64,000 nt of DNA from the NCBI RefSeq assembly GCF_030161375.1, contig NZ_BSSQ01000001.1:372001-436000 (forward strand), in the 5' to 3' direction. Below the pieces are notes generated by a model. The model was not told the DNA's origin and made no database searches. It saw only the letters and a list, made by a program, of their open reading frames with translations. The DNA comes from Paenibacillus glycanilyticus. Lineage in GTDB: Bacteria; Bacillota; Bacilli; Paenibacillales; Paenibacillaceae. Positions 8,472 through 17,015 of this stretch are shown here, one piece after another (positions within the stretch are counted from its first letter, which is position 1; each line of letters starts with the position of its first letter). The position numbers and the translations under genes are program-made.

Positions 8472-8810
8472 TTACAATACGATAAATAACAGACCAAAGC
8501 AGGCGGCAGACGCGCCGGTATAACACCAAGCCGCGGTACGGCTGCAATCCCGAAGACGCCAGATACGGACTAAGTAGGCGATTGTAAACAAAACCGACAC
8601 AATCATAATGCCAAGCATGATCCCGTCCATAAACGGATCGCCCATCATACCGGCCGTTCCGCCGCCATGATGCTTATTGGATGTTTCTAGCGCGCTTACG
8701 CCACCCGTGATCAGAAGCGGAATAAGCAGATGAATGCCGTGCACGACAATTGGAAATAACATGCCGCCAAGCGACAGAAGGGAGCTTCGCGGCAATCGTT
8801 TCTCGGACAC
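8472..8810 (-). CDS. Small membrane protein of unknown function (112 aa)
   Basis: The 112-residue product has three or four hydrophobic segments: GGMLFPIVVHGIHLLIPLL, IMLGIMIVSVLFTIAYLV and a C-terminal one. Between the first two lies a His/Gly/Met-rich loop (NKHHGGGTAGMMGDPFMDG). The loop could bind a metal such as copper, but that is a guess. No known family was recognised. It lies between the MFS gene and the uronate isomerase-like gene, all on the minus strand, with its own terminator. Confidence 0.65.
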   Translation of the reverse strand: MSEKRLPRSSLLSLGGMLFPIVVHGIHLLIPLLITGGVSALETSNKHHGGGTAGMMGDPFMDGIMLGIMIVSVLFTIAYLVRIWRLRDCSRTAAWCYTGASAACFGLLFIVL

Positions 8811-8879
8811 GAATAGTCGCCTCCATTCCCGTTGCGTTACAACAGTATATGGCGCTGACCAGCAGACATTCGATTTATT

Positions 8880-10160
8880 TTACTCAGGTTGTTCCTTGCC
8901 AAGGAAACGCCAGAAATTGCGGTTGAACAAATCATCCAGGTCGCGCTTGATCTCTTCTTCGGTGACCTTCCATCCGCTGTTATACAAACGCTCATATTTC
9001 GATGCGAGCACCTGGCCGATGATGCGGCGCGAATGCTCCCACTTGTAGATCAGCTGTTCGAATACGCGGCAGTCCGAATGTTGTGGAATAACGGAAGTGC
9101 CAAGCAGCTCGAGACGGAATTTGGTCATCTCCTCCACCATCGATTCGATGTGAAGGAACCACCAGCAGCCAAACACCATCAAGTTGCGGAACTTGCGGGC
9201 AAGCACTGTAAGCTCATGCTGGTTGCTCCGCGCAAGCATGGTCACAAGGAATTTTTGCGACGGGTAACGTCTGCACAACGCTTCAACCGCGGACACGTCC
9301 GAATCCATGCTCATATCGCCGGCAAGCCGAAGCTCTGGATTCACGCGGCGGCGAACCCCGATCATAAGCGCAAACGGAATGCCATGCTGCTGGCAGACAG
9401 GTACCATCGCTTCATCAATCATGCGAGTACGATGATCTTCGGCGGGATAAACAAAATCGCCCGGCATCGATACGGCCAAATATAAAGCATCCATGCGCAC
9501 AATCCATTCCGACAGGAAGCGGCTTACTTCTTCTATAGTACGTTCCGTCCATTCCTCCGAAGCCTCGTAGCCAAGCGAACGAAGCTGCTGAACCGCATTT
9601 GGCCAGTCATTCAGCAAGGCATCAACGCGTAGCGCTGCCGAAAACCGGGGATCCGTGTTACCGCCGCGGTTCAGCCACACGTCCCGCTCCTCCGGATCAA
9701 ACGGATCATTGGTCATGAGAACATGTTTGACATTCGAGATGCGAAGCACTTCATCCACTTGCTGTGCGGTTGTGCGGCTTGCAAGCGCTTCGCGGTAGTC
9801 ATTCAAATTACGCGAAGATACATCGAAGCCAAGGCGGTGCAAGATCGTAATGAAGCCATTAGCGGCTTCGCTGACCGGCGAATGTTCAATAAACAGCTTG
9901 TTCCAAATCCAGTCCGCCTGCTCCCGCTTCGACATGGCCCAGAAAGCATCGTACGATTCTTGATCATCCGACCAACGGAAAGACTCCGAAATAAGATAAT
10001 GATATATAAGAAGTTCATCAATGCCCCAGAGAAGCAAGTTGCCGAAATCGGCGGAAAATAAATGCGTATGCATATCCGTTACCGGCATGGTCATCGCCAG
10101 CCGTTCAACGGTTTCTTTCATTGTAGTAACGGATTCTATCGTTAATTGTTCCTTGATCAT
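8880..10160 (-). CDS. Uronate (glucuronate) isomerase family / amidohydrolase-like enzyme
   Basis: A 426-residue protein. DMHTHLFSADFGNLLLWGIDELL near residue 30 carries the amidohydrolase HxH metal motif and matches the start of UxaC-type uronate isomerases. Later parts (RYPSQKFLVTMLARSNQHEL, FGCWWFLH) fit the barrel of that family. It is somewhat shorter than typical UxaC (about 470), so the substrate may differ. UxaC converts glucuronate or galacturonate to the ketose in the cytoplasm. AGGAGG lies eight bases before ATG at 10160. An AraC regulator is divergently transcribed from the shared gap and is the likely controller. Confidence 0.82.
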   Translation of the reverse strand: MIKEQLTIESVTTMKETVERLAMTMPVTDMHTHLFSADFGNLLLWGIDELLIYHYLISESFRWSDDQESYDAFWAMSKREQADWIWNKLFIEHSPVSEAANGFITILHRLGFDVSSRNLNDYREALASRTTAQQVDEVLRISNVKHVLMTNDPFDPEERDVWLNRGGNTDPRFSAALRVDALLNDWPNAVQQLRSLGYEASEEWTERTIEEVSRFLSEWIVRMDALYLAVSMPGDFVYPAEDHRTRMIDEAMVPVCQQHGIPFALMIGVRRRVNPELRLAGDMSMDSDVSAVEALCRRYPSQKFLVTMLARSNQHELTVLARKFRNLMVFGCWWFLHIESMVEEMTKFRLELLGTSVIPQHSDCRVFEQLIYKWEHSRRIIGQVLASKYERLYNSGWKVTEEEIKRDLDDLFNRNFWRFLGKEQPE

Positions 10161-10327
10161 ATGGTTATCCTCCTTGGACTTGTCCTAAGCACAATCGTAC
10201 CACCCGAGGGTTCGAACCGCTTCTATCCGGTTATCGTTCATGAAGGTCCGATTTATATGTGGTTGGTGTATTTAGGAGGTGCGCAGTATAATGAATCTGC
10301 AGCTGATTTCATACGCGGAGGATTCGA

Positions 10328-11200
10328 ATGATCACTCAAGAACGATATAAGCTTCCGATCGAAGCGATGTACAATACATCCCAGATTCCTACGGACTTTC
10401 ATTCCCATCTGGAATATGAAATTTATTATTTCCATAGCGGCAAATGCAAACTTCTGATCGGCGACAGCATCTACGAGCTGGCTCCCGGCAATCTCATCCT
10501 AATGAACGGCATGACCCTTCATTACCCGTCCATTGACGACCGATTTGAATATTGCAGAACCGTTGTTCATTTCGACCCCGCTTTTGCCGCGGGATTATTC
10601 CAGCCGCCGTTTGTCGTTCCGCTGCTCCAGCCCTTTGAACGCCAGACCAACCGGCTGTTCTCGCTAAGTACGGAGGAGCAAGCCAAGATCGAACCGCTGC
10701 TGGAGCGATTATGTAGCCTTAAGCTAAACGAAGATCCGCTGTCGCACGACCGCCTAATTGTATGTTTTCAAGAACTATTGCTGCTCATTTATGAATTCGC
10801 CAGCAAGCCAAGCCATGGCAACGGACAAGCCTCGCCGCCCAGAAGCATTAAGCACCAGAACGTGCAAAAGCTTATTTCGTATATGGAAGAGCATTACCGC
10901 GAAGACCTTCAGCTTGGCGATGTGGCGGATTATATGCATTTAAACAAACATTATCTGGTGAAGATCTTCAAGGAAACGACCGGTATCACTTTGTTCCACT
11001 ACCTGTACCAGCGAAGGATTAACCAAGCCAAAATGTTGTTTACGATGAACCCGGAACGGTCAATTACGGAAACCGCCTATGAGGTTGGTTTCAAATACAT
11101 CTCCCATTTCAGCCAAACGTTCAAAAAATTTACCGGACAATCGCCCGACGATTACCGCAGGGGAATTGCCCGGTCTTATCAGGATACCGATCTGTTATAG
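10328..11200 (+). CDS. AraC family transcriptional regulator with N-terminal cupin
   Basis: A 290-residue protein. The N-terminal cupin senses a ligand (FHSHLEYEIYYFHSGKCK, then LAPGNLILMNGMTLHYP). The C-terminal part has two helix-turn-helix units (LGDVADYMHLNKHYLVKIFK and SITETAYEVGFKYISHFSQT). GGAGG precedes the ATG. It is divergent from the uronate isomerase-like gene and probably controls it in response to a sugar. The cupin is strikingly like that of the AraC protein at 17016-17843, so the two are paralogs. Its last bases overlap the convergent TetR gene by six. Confidence 0.9.
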   Translation: MITQERYKLPIEAMYNTSQIPTDFHSHLEYEIYYFHSGKCKLLIGDSIYELAPGNLILMNGMTLHYPSIDDRFEYCRTVVHFDPAFAAGLFQPPFVVPLLQPFERQTNRLFSLSTEEQAKIEPLLERLCSLKLNEDPLSHDRLIVCFQELLLLIYEFASKPSHGNGQASPPRSIKHQNVQKLISYMEEHYREDLQLGDVADYMHLNKHYLVKIFKETTGITLFHYLYQRRINQAKMLFTMNPERSITETAYEVGFKYISHFSQTFKKFTGQSPDDYRRGIARSYQDTDLL

Positions 11201-11776
11201 GGAAATGCCGAATTGCTCCTTAATTCCCGCAAGGTAAGCCTTGAGCACAACCTGAATACTGGCGTCGAGATCAACCGGCAGTCCAAATCCCCCGCTTCGT
11301 TCAAGCGATGCGAACCCATGCATAAAGCTGCGGAAGCCCCGAACGAGATGGATCGTGTCCTCCTCCTTCATCGCGTAAGCAAAATGAATCACTTGCGCGA
11401 TAAGTTGAACAAGCTCCTCGCTCACTTTAATCAATTGGGCGTCCTCCGTCTGCTGGGCAGGCAGCGTTGCCTCGTACAAACCGGGATGTTCTCTCGCAAA
11501 TCCGATATAGGCCATCCCTATCGCAAATACGGCATCGTCTCCCGATCTTCCCGCGGCTGCCCGAAGCAGCTTGTCGTGAAGGATTGTCAGACCGTGCAAG
11601 GCCAGCTTCTCCTTCAGATCGCCTAATCCGTTCACGTGGTTATATAAAGAAGGGGAGCGGATCCCCAGCTTCTGCGATAAGGAAGCGAGGGTTACGGATT
11701 CGAGTCCGCTCTCATTCGCGAGATCGGCTGCTTGCTGTATAATCGTGGGCAGATCCAAGCCTATTCTAGGTGACAT
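11195..11776 (-). CDS. TetR family regulator with WHG-type C-terminal domain
   Basis: A 193-residue protein. The helix-turn-helix is in ESVTLASLSQKLGIRSPSLY and the ligand domain resembles the TetR C-terminal type seen with small hydrolases (GFRSFMHGFASLERSGGFG). It begins 14 bases after the MBL hydrolase stop and is the second gene of that operon. Two matching palindromes on the operon promoter (12547-12563 and 12571-12587) are the probable binding sites, giving negative autoregulation. The inducer is unknown. Confidence 0.88.
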   Translation of the reverse strand: MSPRIGLDLPTIIQQAADLANESGLESVTLASLSQKLGIRSPSLYNHVNGLGDLKEKLALHGLTILHDKLLRAAAGRSGDDAVFAIGMAYIGFAREHPGLYEATLPAQQTEDAQLIKVSEELVQLIAQVIHFAYAMKEEDTIHLVRGFRSFMHGFASLERSGGFGLPVDLDASIQVVLKAYLAGIKEQFGISL

Positions 11777-11790
11777 CTCTCTTTCACTCC

Positions 11791-12519
11791 CTAATTCGTA
11801 ATGACGGCATCAAGTTTGCGGGATGCTTCCCGAATCGCCTTTTCCATAGCGGCTTCAGGATGAATCAGCATCTCCCCGTGTCCAACCGCGAGCAGCGTTG
11901 GCTTAAGTTTAACCAACTTCATTGCGCTGCGGAGCGCCTCGATATTGTTCCAAGTCGCCATCGCCGGGAACGGAAACCACGGACGCATCTGACCGCTTAC
12001 GGCAATGCCGCCCCTAGTCTGGAACGCATCCCCCGCAATCAGAGCATGAGTCCGAGAGTCGAGGAAAGACATCGAACCGGGCGTATGGCCAGGCGTGGAC
12101 ACCGCGAGCAGCGAACCTACCCGGTCACCATCCTGCAGCAGCACATCCGGGCGAGTAACGATTTTCCCTGGTTTAGGAACACCGCCGCGGATCGGCGTAT
12201 CCGCCTCGCTTGCATCCAGAGAACGGTCCCCATCAAGAAGCCGGGAATCACGGGCCGAAATATATACGGTTACATCAGGCAGTTGCTTCTTCAGCGCATC
12301 CAATGCTCCGATATGATCACCATGCGCGTGTGTCAGCACAATACGGGTAATTGGCTTGCCAATCTGCTTCGCTGCATCCAGAATGGCTGCCGCATTGTTA
12401 GGCAAAGCCGCATCGATCAACGTTAAGCTTTTTTCTTCCTCCACCAAATAACAATTCACCGGAAAAATACTAGGCAAATAAGTGAGCTGATAAACCTGCT
12501 CGTTACGAGTCATTTTCAT
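11791..12519 (-). CDS. MBL-fold metallo-hydrolase
   Basis: A 242-residue protein with the metal motif THAHGDH near residue 65, a second ligand region STPGHTPGSMSFLD, and DAF plus GHGE further on. These are the ligands of a two-zinc metallo-beta-lactamase fold. Such proteins hydrolyse thioesters, lactones, phosphodiesters and other bonds; the substrate is not evident. The start at 12519 has GGTGG upstream; 12513 is an alternative. It is first in an operon with the TetR gene. Confidence 0.87.
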   Translation of the reverse strand: MKMTRNEQVYQLTYLPSIFPVNCYLVEEEKSLTLIDAALPNNAAAILDAAKQIGKPITRIVLTHAHGDHIGALDALKKQLPDVTVYISARDSRLLDGDRSLDASEADTPIRGGVPKPGKIVTRPDVLLQDGDRVGSLLAVSTPGHTPGSMSFLDSRTHALIAGDAFQTRGGIAVSGQMRPWFPFPAMATWNNIEALRSAMKLVKLKPTLLAVGHGEMLIHPEAAMEKAIREASRKLDAVITN

Positions 12520-12546
12520 CTTCTTAATTAACCACCTTTGCTTATA

Positions 12547-12594
12547 AACTAATATCGTTAGTTTTATAATAACTAATACCATTAGTTTTGACAA
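12547..12594 (-). promoter_or_regulatory. SigA-type promoter with two TetR-like operators
   Basis: On the minus strand there is TTGTCA (12589-12594), a 17-base spacer, then TATTAT (12566-12571). The spacer holds the palindrome AACTAATGGTATTAGTT (12571-12587). A second copy, AACTAACGATATTAGTT (12547-12563), covers the start-point region. Centres are 24 bases apart. Repressor binding to either would block the MBL-TetR operon. Confidence 0.85.
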
Positions 12595-12630
12595 GTGGTT
12601 TTTTGCCTAAAATTAGAAAAAAGCGTGGTG

Positions 12631-12653
12631 TTGTCGTTGTAGTACAACGACAA
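12631..12653. repeat. Perfect inverted repeat, 10-base arms with 3-base spacer
   Basis: TTGTCGTTGT and its exact complement flank AGT. It lies between the alpha/beta hydrolase terminator and the MBL promoter, upstream of the -35 region. It may be an operator for another regulator or a short hairpin; no T run follows. Confidence 0.6.
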
Positions 12654-12700
12654 GAAAGTCCGTTTAAGTTCTGAACAAGTATTTGCCCATAAATACAATC

Positions 12701-12727
12701 AGCAGCCGGCATTATTAACCGGCTGCT
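12701..12727 (-). terminator. Hairpin terminator after the alpha/beta hydrolase gene
   Basis: Nine-base stem AGCAGCCGG/CCGGCTGCT with a nine-base loop, about 50 bases after the stop at 12777. The following T stretch is weak. Confidence 0.6.
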
Positions 12728-12776
12728 GCATTGTCTCGTTAGCGTGACGCGCTATTCGAACCAAGTCTTGCAAAGC

Positions 12777-13631
12777 TTACACGACTGAAGTATGGTTCGA
12801 AATAGCGTTAATTATATTATCCCAATCGTCGAAATGTATTTCGTGCCCCGTTCTGTTGAGGGTTAGTAACGATGCATTGGGAATTTCATTAACAAGAGCT
12901 AGACCATGCTCATATGGAAGCACCGTGTCTTCTGTGCCGTGGATAACCAAAGCAGGTACCTTGATTCCTTTTATCTTCCCCTCATAGGAAGCATCACCTT
13001 TAAGAAGTGCATGATTAAACATGCTGAGGAGATTGTTAGCACGTTTTATTTCTTTTCTTACCTGCTTATAAGCTCTCTTCTCATCGAATTTATGCTTTGA
13101 ACCACAAAGTAAGCCTGAACCTGCAACTAAGTAATTTGCAACAGATTCTTCATCTGACCAATTCAATGTAGCTCCATTAGCATGGTAAGCGAGTATCTTC
13201 TCATCCATCGGAGGCAAATCCCGATTGTTGTCATCAGACCCGAAAATACTCGACGCAATCAAGGTTATGGTTAGAACTCTTTGAGGATGCCTTAATGCTA
13301 TGATTTGAGCAATCATACCTCCTAATGACATTCCCACAATATGTGCTTCGTCAATATTGTATCCATCGAGTACCCCAACAGCATCATCAGCCATGTCTTC
13401 CACGGTATATTGGGAATTTCCCGGCTCATAGGCAATGGAACGTCCGACATCTCGGTTATCATAACGAATAACATATCGTCCCGTGTCGGCTAATCGTTGA
13501 CAGAATTCTTCATCCCAATAGACCATCGAACACATGGCTCCCATAATCAGTAGGATCGCTGGATTTTTGGGATTCCCGAAACTTTCCGTGCATATATCAA
13601 TTCCGTTAATTTTAATTAACTTTTCGCTCAT
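12777..13631 (-). CDS. Alpha/beta hydrolase
   Basis: A 284-residue protein with the nucleophile elbow GMSLGG (serine), an acid in VIHGTEDTVLPYEHG and the histidine in NRTGHEIHFDDW, a complete catalytic triad. The opening (INGIDICTESFGNPKNPAIL) resembles esterases of the RdmC/methyl ester type. It acts in the cytoplasm, with no signal peptide. TGAGGA precedes ATG at 13631. Base composition is visibly more AT-rich than the flanking genes, as in the next two genes, which hints at separate origin. The natural substrate is unknown. Confidence 0.9.
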   Translation of the reverse strand: MSEKLIKINGIDICTESFGNPKNPAILLIMGAMCSMVYWDEEFCQRLADTGRYVIRYDNRDVGRSIAYEPGNSQYTVEDMADDAVGVLDGYNIDEAHIVGMSLGGMIAQIIALRHPQRVLTITLIASSIFGSDDNNRDLPPMDEKILAYHANGATLNWSDEESVANYLVAGSGLLCGSKHKFDEKRAYKQVRKEIKRANNLLSMFNHALLKGDASYEGKIKGIKVPALVIHGTEDTVLPYEHGLALVNEIPNASLLTLNRTGHEIHFDDWDNIINAISNHTSVV

Positions 13632-13822
13632 GGTTAATTCCTCACTTCATTCGAATTTGGTTAAATGCAAAAATGCACACTCAAATAAAACCCGACACAT
13701 TTTCAAAAAAATGGTTGAGCATAAATGAACTTTACCTCATTTAACGTAAACGAATGAATTTGATAATCACGATAAGCACTCTCCTATAAATAAGTGAATA
13801 AAGGTTGTTAGCCCACTTCCGA

Positions 13823-14404
13823 TTATAACATAGCCTTCCAGTTATGTTTAGGCACATTATTCGTATACGGCTGTATCCCTTTTGTATATAGGTTGTCCAC
13901 TAACTCGAGAAATTCTTCTGATGACAAATCCTTTTGCCGCTGGAGCCAAAGACGAAATAAAGAAAAGGATGTTGTCAGGTGAAACTCAATCAAGTAAGGC
14001 GTTAAGGAATGGTTGTGCGGAACATTTAATTCCAATTGATCTAGCGTTATTTCTTTCTTTAGGCGCTGCAAAAAACGAGTGTTTCCATAATCGCCCAACA
14101 GGGCGTTGAGAACCAAGAGATGTTCTTTCTTATCTAAACAATGGAGCGCATTTTGAACGGTATGCACGGATAGCTCTTTCTTCGCTAGTTCTTCTTTTAT
14201 CTCGTTCAATAAATCATTCTCTACAATGTCCAACAGTTCGTAAATATCAACAAAGTATTGATAAAATGTACTGCGGTTATATCCCGACTTATTCGCAATC
14301 TCCTGAATCGAAATTTTTTCAATCGGCTTTTGGCTATATAACTCGCAGAAAACATTTATAAACGTTTGTTTGGTCTTCTCCGTTATTTCGGGCTGCTTTT
14401 TCAT
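13823..14404 (-). CDS. TetR family transcriptional regulator
   Basis: A 193-residue protein starting MKKQPEITEKTKQTFINVF with GGGAGG five bases upstream, which sets the start at 14404 within a longer open frame. The helix-turn-helix is KISIQEIANKSGYNRSTFYQ. The all-helical C-terminal half resembles TetR regulators of the dihydroxyacetone-kinase-regulator-like class. It is divergent from the ketopantoate-reductase-like gene, with a palindrome in the shared promoter region, so it probably represses that gene. Confidence 0.88.
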   Translation of the reverse strand: MKKQPEITEKTKQTFINVFCELYSQKPIEKISIQEIANKSGYNRSTFYQYFVDIYELLDIVENDLLNEIKEELAKKELSVHTVQNALHCLDKKEHLLVLNALLGDYGNTRFLQRLKKEITLDQLELNVPHNHSLTPYLIEFHLTTSFSLFRLWLQRQKDLSSEEFLELVDNLYTKGIQPYTNNVPKHNWKAML

Positions 14405-14453
14405 GTCATCCTCCCAAAAGAATATCATCCGACACATTATACAAATCTGATGG

Positions 14454-14508
14454 TTGATCAAGGATTCATATAGATTTATGATTCCATCATACAACATGTT
14501 GTTGGATG
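14454..14508 (+). promoter_or_regulatory. SigA-type promoter with downstream palindromic operator
   Basis: TTGATC (14454-14459), a 17-base spacer and TATGAT (14477-14482) drive the plus-strand reductase gene. A 24-base interrupted palindrome at 14485-14508 has core ACAACATGTTGT and outer CATC/GATG. It covers the start point and is the likely site of the divergent TetR protein. Confidence 0.8.
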
Positions 14509-14529
14509 AATTGAATAGGAGTGGCTATT

Positions 14530-15405
14530 ATGTCATCGAAGCAAAATAGAATTTTGATTTTTGGCGCAGGCGTTATAGGAAGCATATATGCGATCAAATT
14601 TATTGACGCAGGTTATGATGTGACTATGTTTGCACGATCTAATAAATTTAACGCATTGAAGGAAAATGGCCTGCAATATTATGAAAAAGGTAAGGTTAAA
14701 TCAGTGAAGGTAAATATCATTGATACGCTTAACAATGATGATGTATATGATTTTATTTTTGTTACCGTACGTTACGACCGGTCTGAATCAGCCTTGTCAG
14801 CGCTTAGAGACAATCAAAGCAAAACTATTGTTACGATGATTAGTAATTCAAATGGATTTTCTACGTGGCTAGATATTGTTGGAGACAGACTTCTACCCGC
14901 TTTTCCCGGTGTAGGCGGTCAGATTAAAGATGGAGTATTGCATGCTCGAATTCCGCCGAAGGCTCTCGCGGCTACTACGTTTGGAGAAATTAGCGGTTTA
15001 GTGACAGAACGCGTAGATAACCTTGTGAATTTATTACGAACAGCGAAACTTCCCTATGCTATCAATCCGGATATGAAATCCTATCTCATTACCCATTCGG
15101 TATCGGACATTGCATTGCTTAGCTTTTTAAATCCCGAAAGCAAAAAAACGGCACGCAATATAACTTTTACTTTAAAAACGTATTTAAGGGCAATTCAAAA
15201 AGCCGGCGTTGTTATTAATCCATCTATATTTAAATTTGTGCTGGTATGCCCTAATTGGATATTGAACTTCTTCTTTATGATGTGGCTGCGGACTAAAATG
15301 GTGAAGGACATGATGTTGCCGGATTACGCCATTAATGCAAACAATGAAATTATGCAGCTGGAAAACGATTTGTTGAAGTTCTTATCTCAAGAGAACAGAG
15401 TTTAA
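14530..15405 (+). CDS. Ketopantoate reductase-like (ApbA/PanE family) dehydrogenase
   Basis: A 291-residue protein. The N-terminal Rossmann motif ILIFGAGVIGSIYAIKFIDAG binds NADP, and the C-terminal helical domain matches the PanE family in length. ATG at 14530 has AGGAG eight bases upstream and is favoured over the GTG at 14521. Many paralogs of PanE are not in pantothenate synthesis. The control by a TetR regulator and the absence of other coenzyme A genes here suggest reduction of some other 2-ketoacid or a xenobiotic. The 3' end overlaps the convergent RCC1 gene by four bases. Confidence 0.83.
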   Translation: MSSKQNRILIFGAGVIGSIYAIKFIDAGYDVTMFARSNKFNALKENGLQYYEKGKVKSVKVNIIDTLNNDDVYDFIFVTVRYDRSESALSALRDNQSKTIVTMISNSNGFSTWLDIVGDRLLPAFPGVGGQIKDGVLHARIPPKALAATTFGEISGLVTERVDNLVNLLRTAKLPYAINPDMKSYLITHSVSDIALLSFLNPESKKTARNITFTLKTYLRAIQKAGVVINPSIFKFVLVCPNWILNFFFMMWLRTKMVKDMMLPDYAINANNEIMQLENDLLKFLSQENRV

Positions 15406-16868
15406 CCCGTAATAGCAAGAGTACCCGTCTGAGCGTTCCATGTACAGCTAATCCCAATCTTCTTCAATACCCCGCATGGCATCATGGTGACGCCGGAGGC
15501 CGAACCGCTGTTTGCCGGAACTGTCACTCCGCTGGCTACGCCGTTTAGCAGCACTTGCGAACCTTGATATTGCACGGCATATTGTTTTCCTTTGTAGCTA
15601 ATTGTCATTACGGATTGCGCATTGCCGTTCACCGTTACCTGATAATCGCCGCCGATGCTGCGCAGTGCATCCTTGAGTGGCACTGAGATGGAGCTGCCCT
15701 CCATAATGGCAGGGAAAATGGTGGCCAGAGGTTTGCCGTTCGCGGTCATCGTAATATCCCGCCGAATCTGCATCGGAGCATATACCATATGGTCAGGCGA
15801 CTTCGCCGGACCGCCAGTCTCGTTCCAATTGTCCGCTCCCCAGCCAAAAACGCGGCCTTCTCCGTCCAGCGCTAATCCGTGATATGCGCCTGCCGCAATC
15901 GCCTGTATAGGCGTTGCGAGGCGAATCTTTTTCCCTTTGTCCGTACTATTAAACCTATCGACGCTGTACACAGCCCCGCTTTGCGTTAACAATAGCGTCA
16001 AGCTATTAGCGCCTATACTGATTGTCTTCACCTTCAGCTCGGGATGGAACAGCTTAGGCTTCGCGCCAGAATTCCACTCCACCTTCCAGGTCTGTCCTTT
16101 CAGATCGATGACCAAGGCACCGTTATAATACGGAGCAAATTGCCGCACCGCTGGAAGTCCCGCGATCTTCGCGGGCGTTGTCAATTGAACCTGTTCGTTT
16201 GATCCGGATGCGGATGTGTCCAGCTTTGCAGCAAACTGCCAAACCGAACCGTCGGACTTCTGTACGTACACCGTATCTCCAACCGATGTGATTTGCTCCA
16301 CATTCGCAAGGCCGCTTACTTGTGCGGGCAGTACGGTCACTTCAGCACCTCCGGCTGACGGCTCCTTGCTGCGCGGCCATGCCCAGACCGTGCCATCCGA
16401 ACGAAGACCAAATCCAAACGCCGTGCCGGCTATCGCGTTGCTCATGCCGGACAGAGGGTTGAGTTGTCTCGGAAGAATTCCTTTCTTCACATCTTCAAGC
16501 GAGGTTCCCCATTCCCATATCGTTCCGTCTCTCTTCACCGCAAGCTGATAACCGCTTTTGTTCGTCGAGAGCGCAACAATATCCGTCAGCCCTGCAAGCC
16601 GCACTGGGGCAGCCACCGAAGTCGAAACCGCTTGTTCCTGAATGCCCAGCTCCGACCACAAATTCCGCCCCCACACCCACACTGATCCGTCGTTGCGCAA
16701 TGCGGCGGAATAGTAGGTGCCGGCAATGATTTGCGTAAATGCCGGTTTCGCGTTTGCTGCTTGTTCTGCGAGTGCTCTTCCCGGGAGAGGACTTACTACT
16801 AGAAGCAAAAATGCCATCATCAACGTAATAATAGGTTTCGAACCAAAACGGCTGCGATACGGTTGCAT
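15402..16868 (-). CDS. Secreted RCC1-repeat protein with copper-amine-oxidase-like stalk domain
   Basis: A 488-residue protein with a signal peptide (MQPYRSRFGSKPIITLMMAF, cleavage after ALA). Residues about 40-370 hold repeats of the RCC1 beta-propeller type: YYSAALRNDGSVWVWGRN, GFGLRSDGTVWAWPRS, GAYHGLALDGEGRVFGWGAD. The last 110 residues are a copper-amine-oxidase N-domain-like stalk (SISVPLKDALRSIGG, then CTWNAQTGTLAITG), common in Paenibacillus surface proteins. AAGGAGA precedes the ATG at 16868. It is exported and probably wall-attached or free. Binding partners are unknown. Confidence 0.87.
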   Translation of the reverse strand: MQPYRSRFGSKPIITLMMAFLLLVVSPLPGRALAEQAANAKPAFTQIIAGTYYSAALRNDGSVWVWGRNLWSELGIQEQAVSTSVAAPVRLAGLTDIVALSTNKSGYQLAVKRDGTIWEWGTSLEDVKKGILPRQLNPLSGMSNAIAGTAFGFGLRSDGTVWAWPRSKEPSAGGAEVTVLPAQVSGLANVEQITSVGDTVYVQKSDGSVWQFAAKLDTSASGSNEQVQLTTPAKIAGLPAVRQFAPYYNGALVIDLKGQTWKVEWNSGAKPKLFHPELKVKTISIGANSLTLLLTQSGAVYSVDRFNSTDKGKKIRLATPIQAIAAGAYHGLALDGEGRVFGWGADNWNETGGPAKSPDHMVYAPMQIRRDITMTANGKPLATIFPAIMEGSSISVPLKDALRSIGGDYQVTVNGNAQSVMTISYKGKQYAVQYQGSQVLLNGVASGVTVPANSGSASGVTMMPCGVLKKIGISCTWNAQTGTLAITG

Positions 16869-16959
16869 TGGGAGAATCTCCTTTATATAAAAAATGAACA
16901 TGCAAACAAGTTCTATTCCTTTGACGCTCCCAGCCGGATGAATGTTTCGCAGCCATGCA

Positions 16960-17006
16960 AAAATGAAAAAGAACCTTGATTGATCATCAGGGTTCTTTTT
17001 CATTTT
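16960..17006 (-). terminator. Long-stem terminator after the AraC gene
   Basis: A 16-base perfect stem (16960-16975 with 16991-17006) rich in A/T at its base. It follows the AraC gene stop at 17016 and insulates the RCC1 gene. Confidence 0.85.
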
Positions 17007-17015
17007 ATCTCATTA

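Noticed and set aside
12777..15405. Genomic island with attachment sites
   Set aside because: Composition differs, but no integrase, transposase, tRNA edge or flanking repeats were found.
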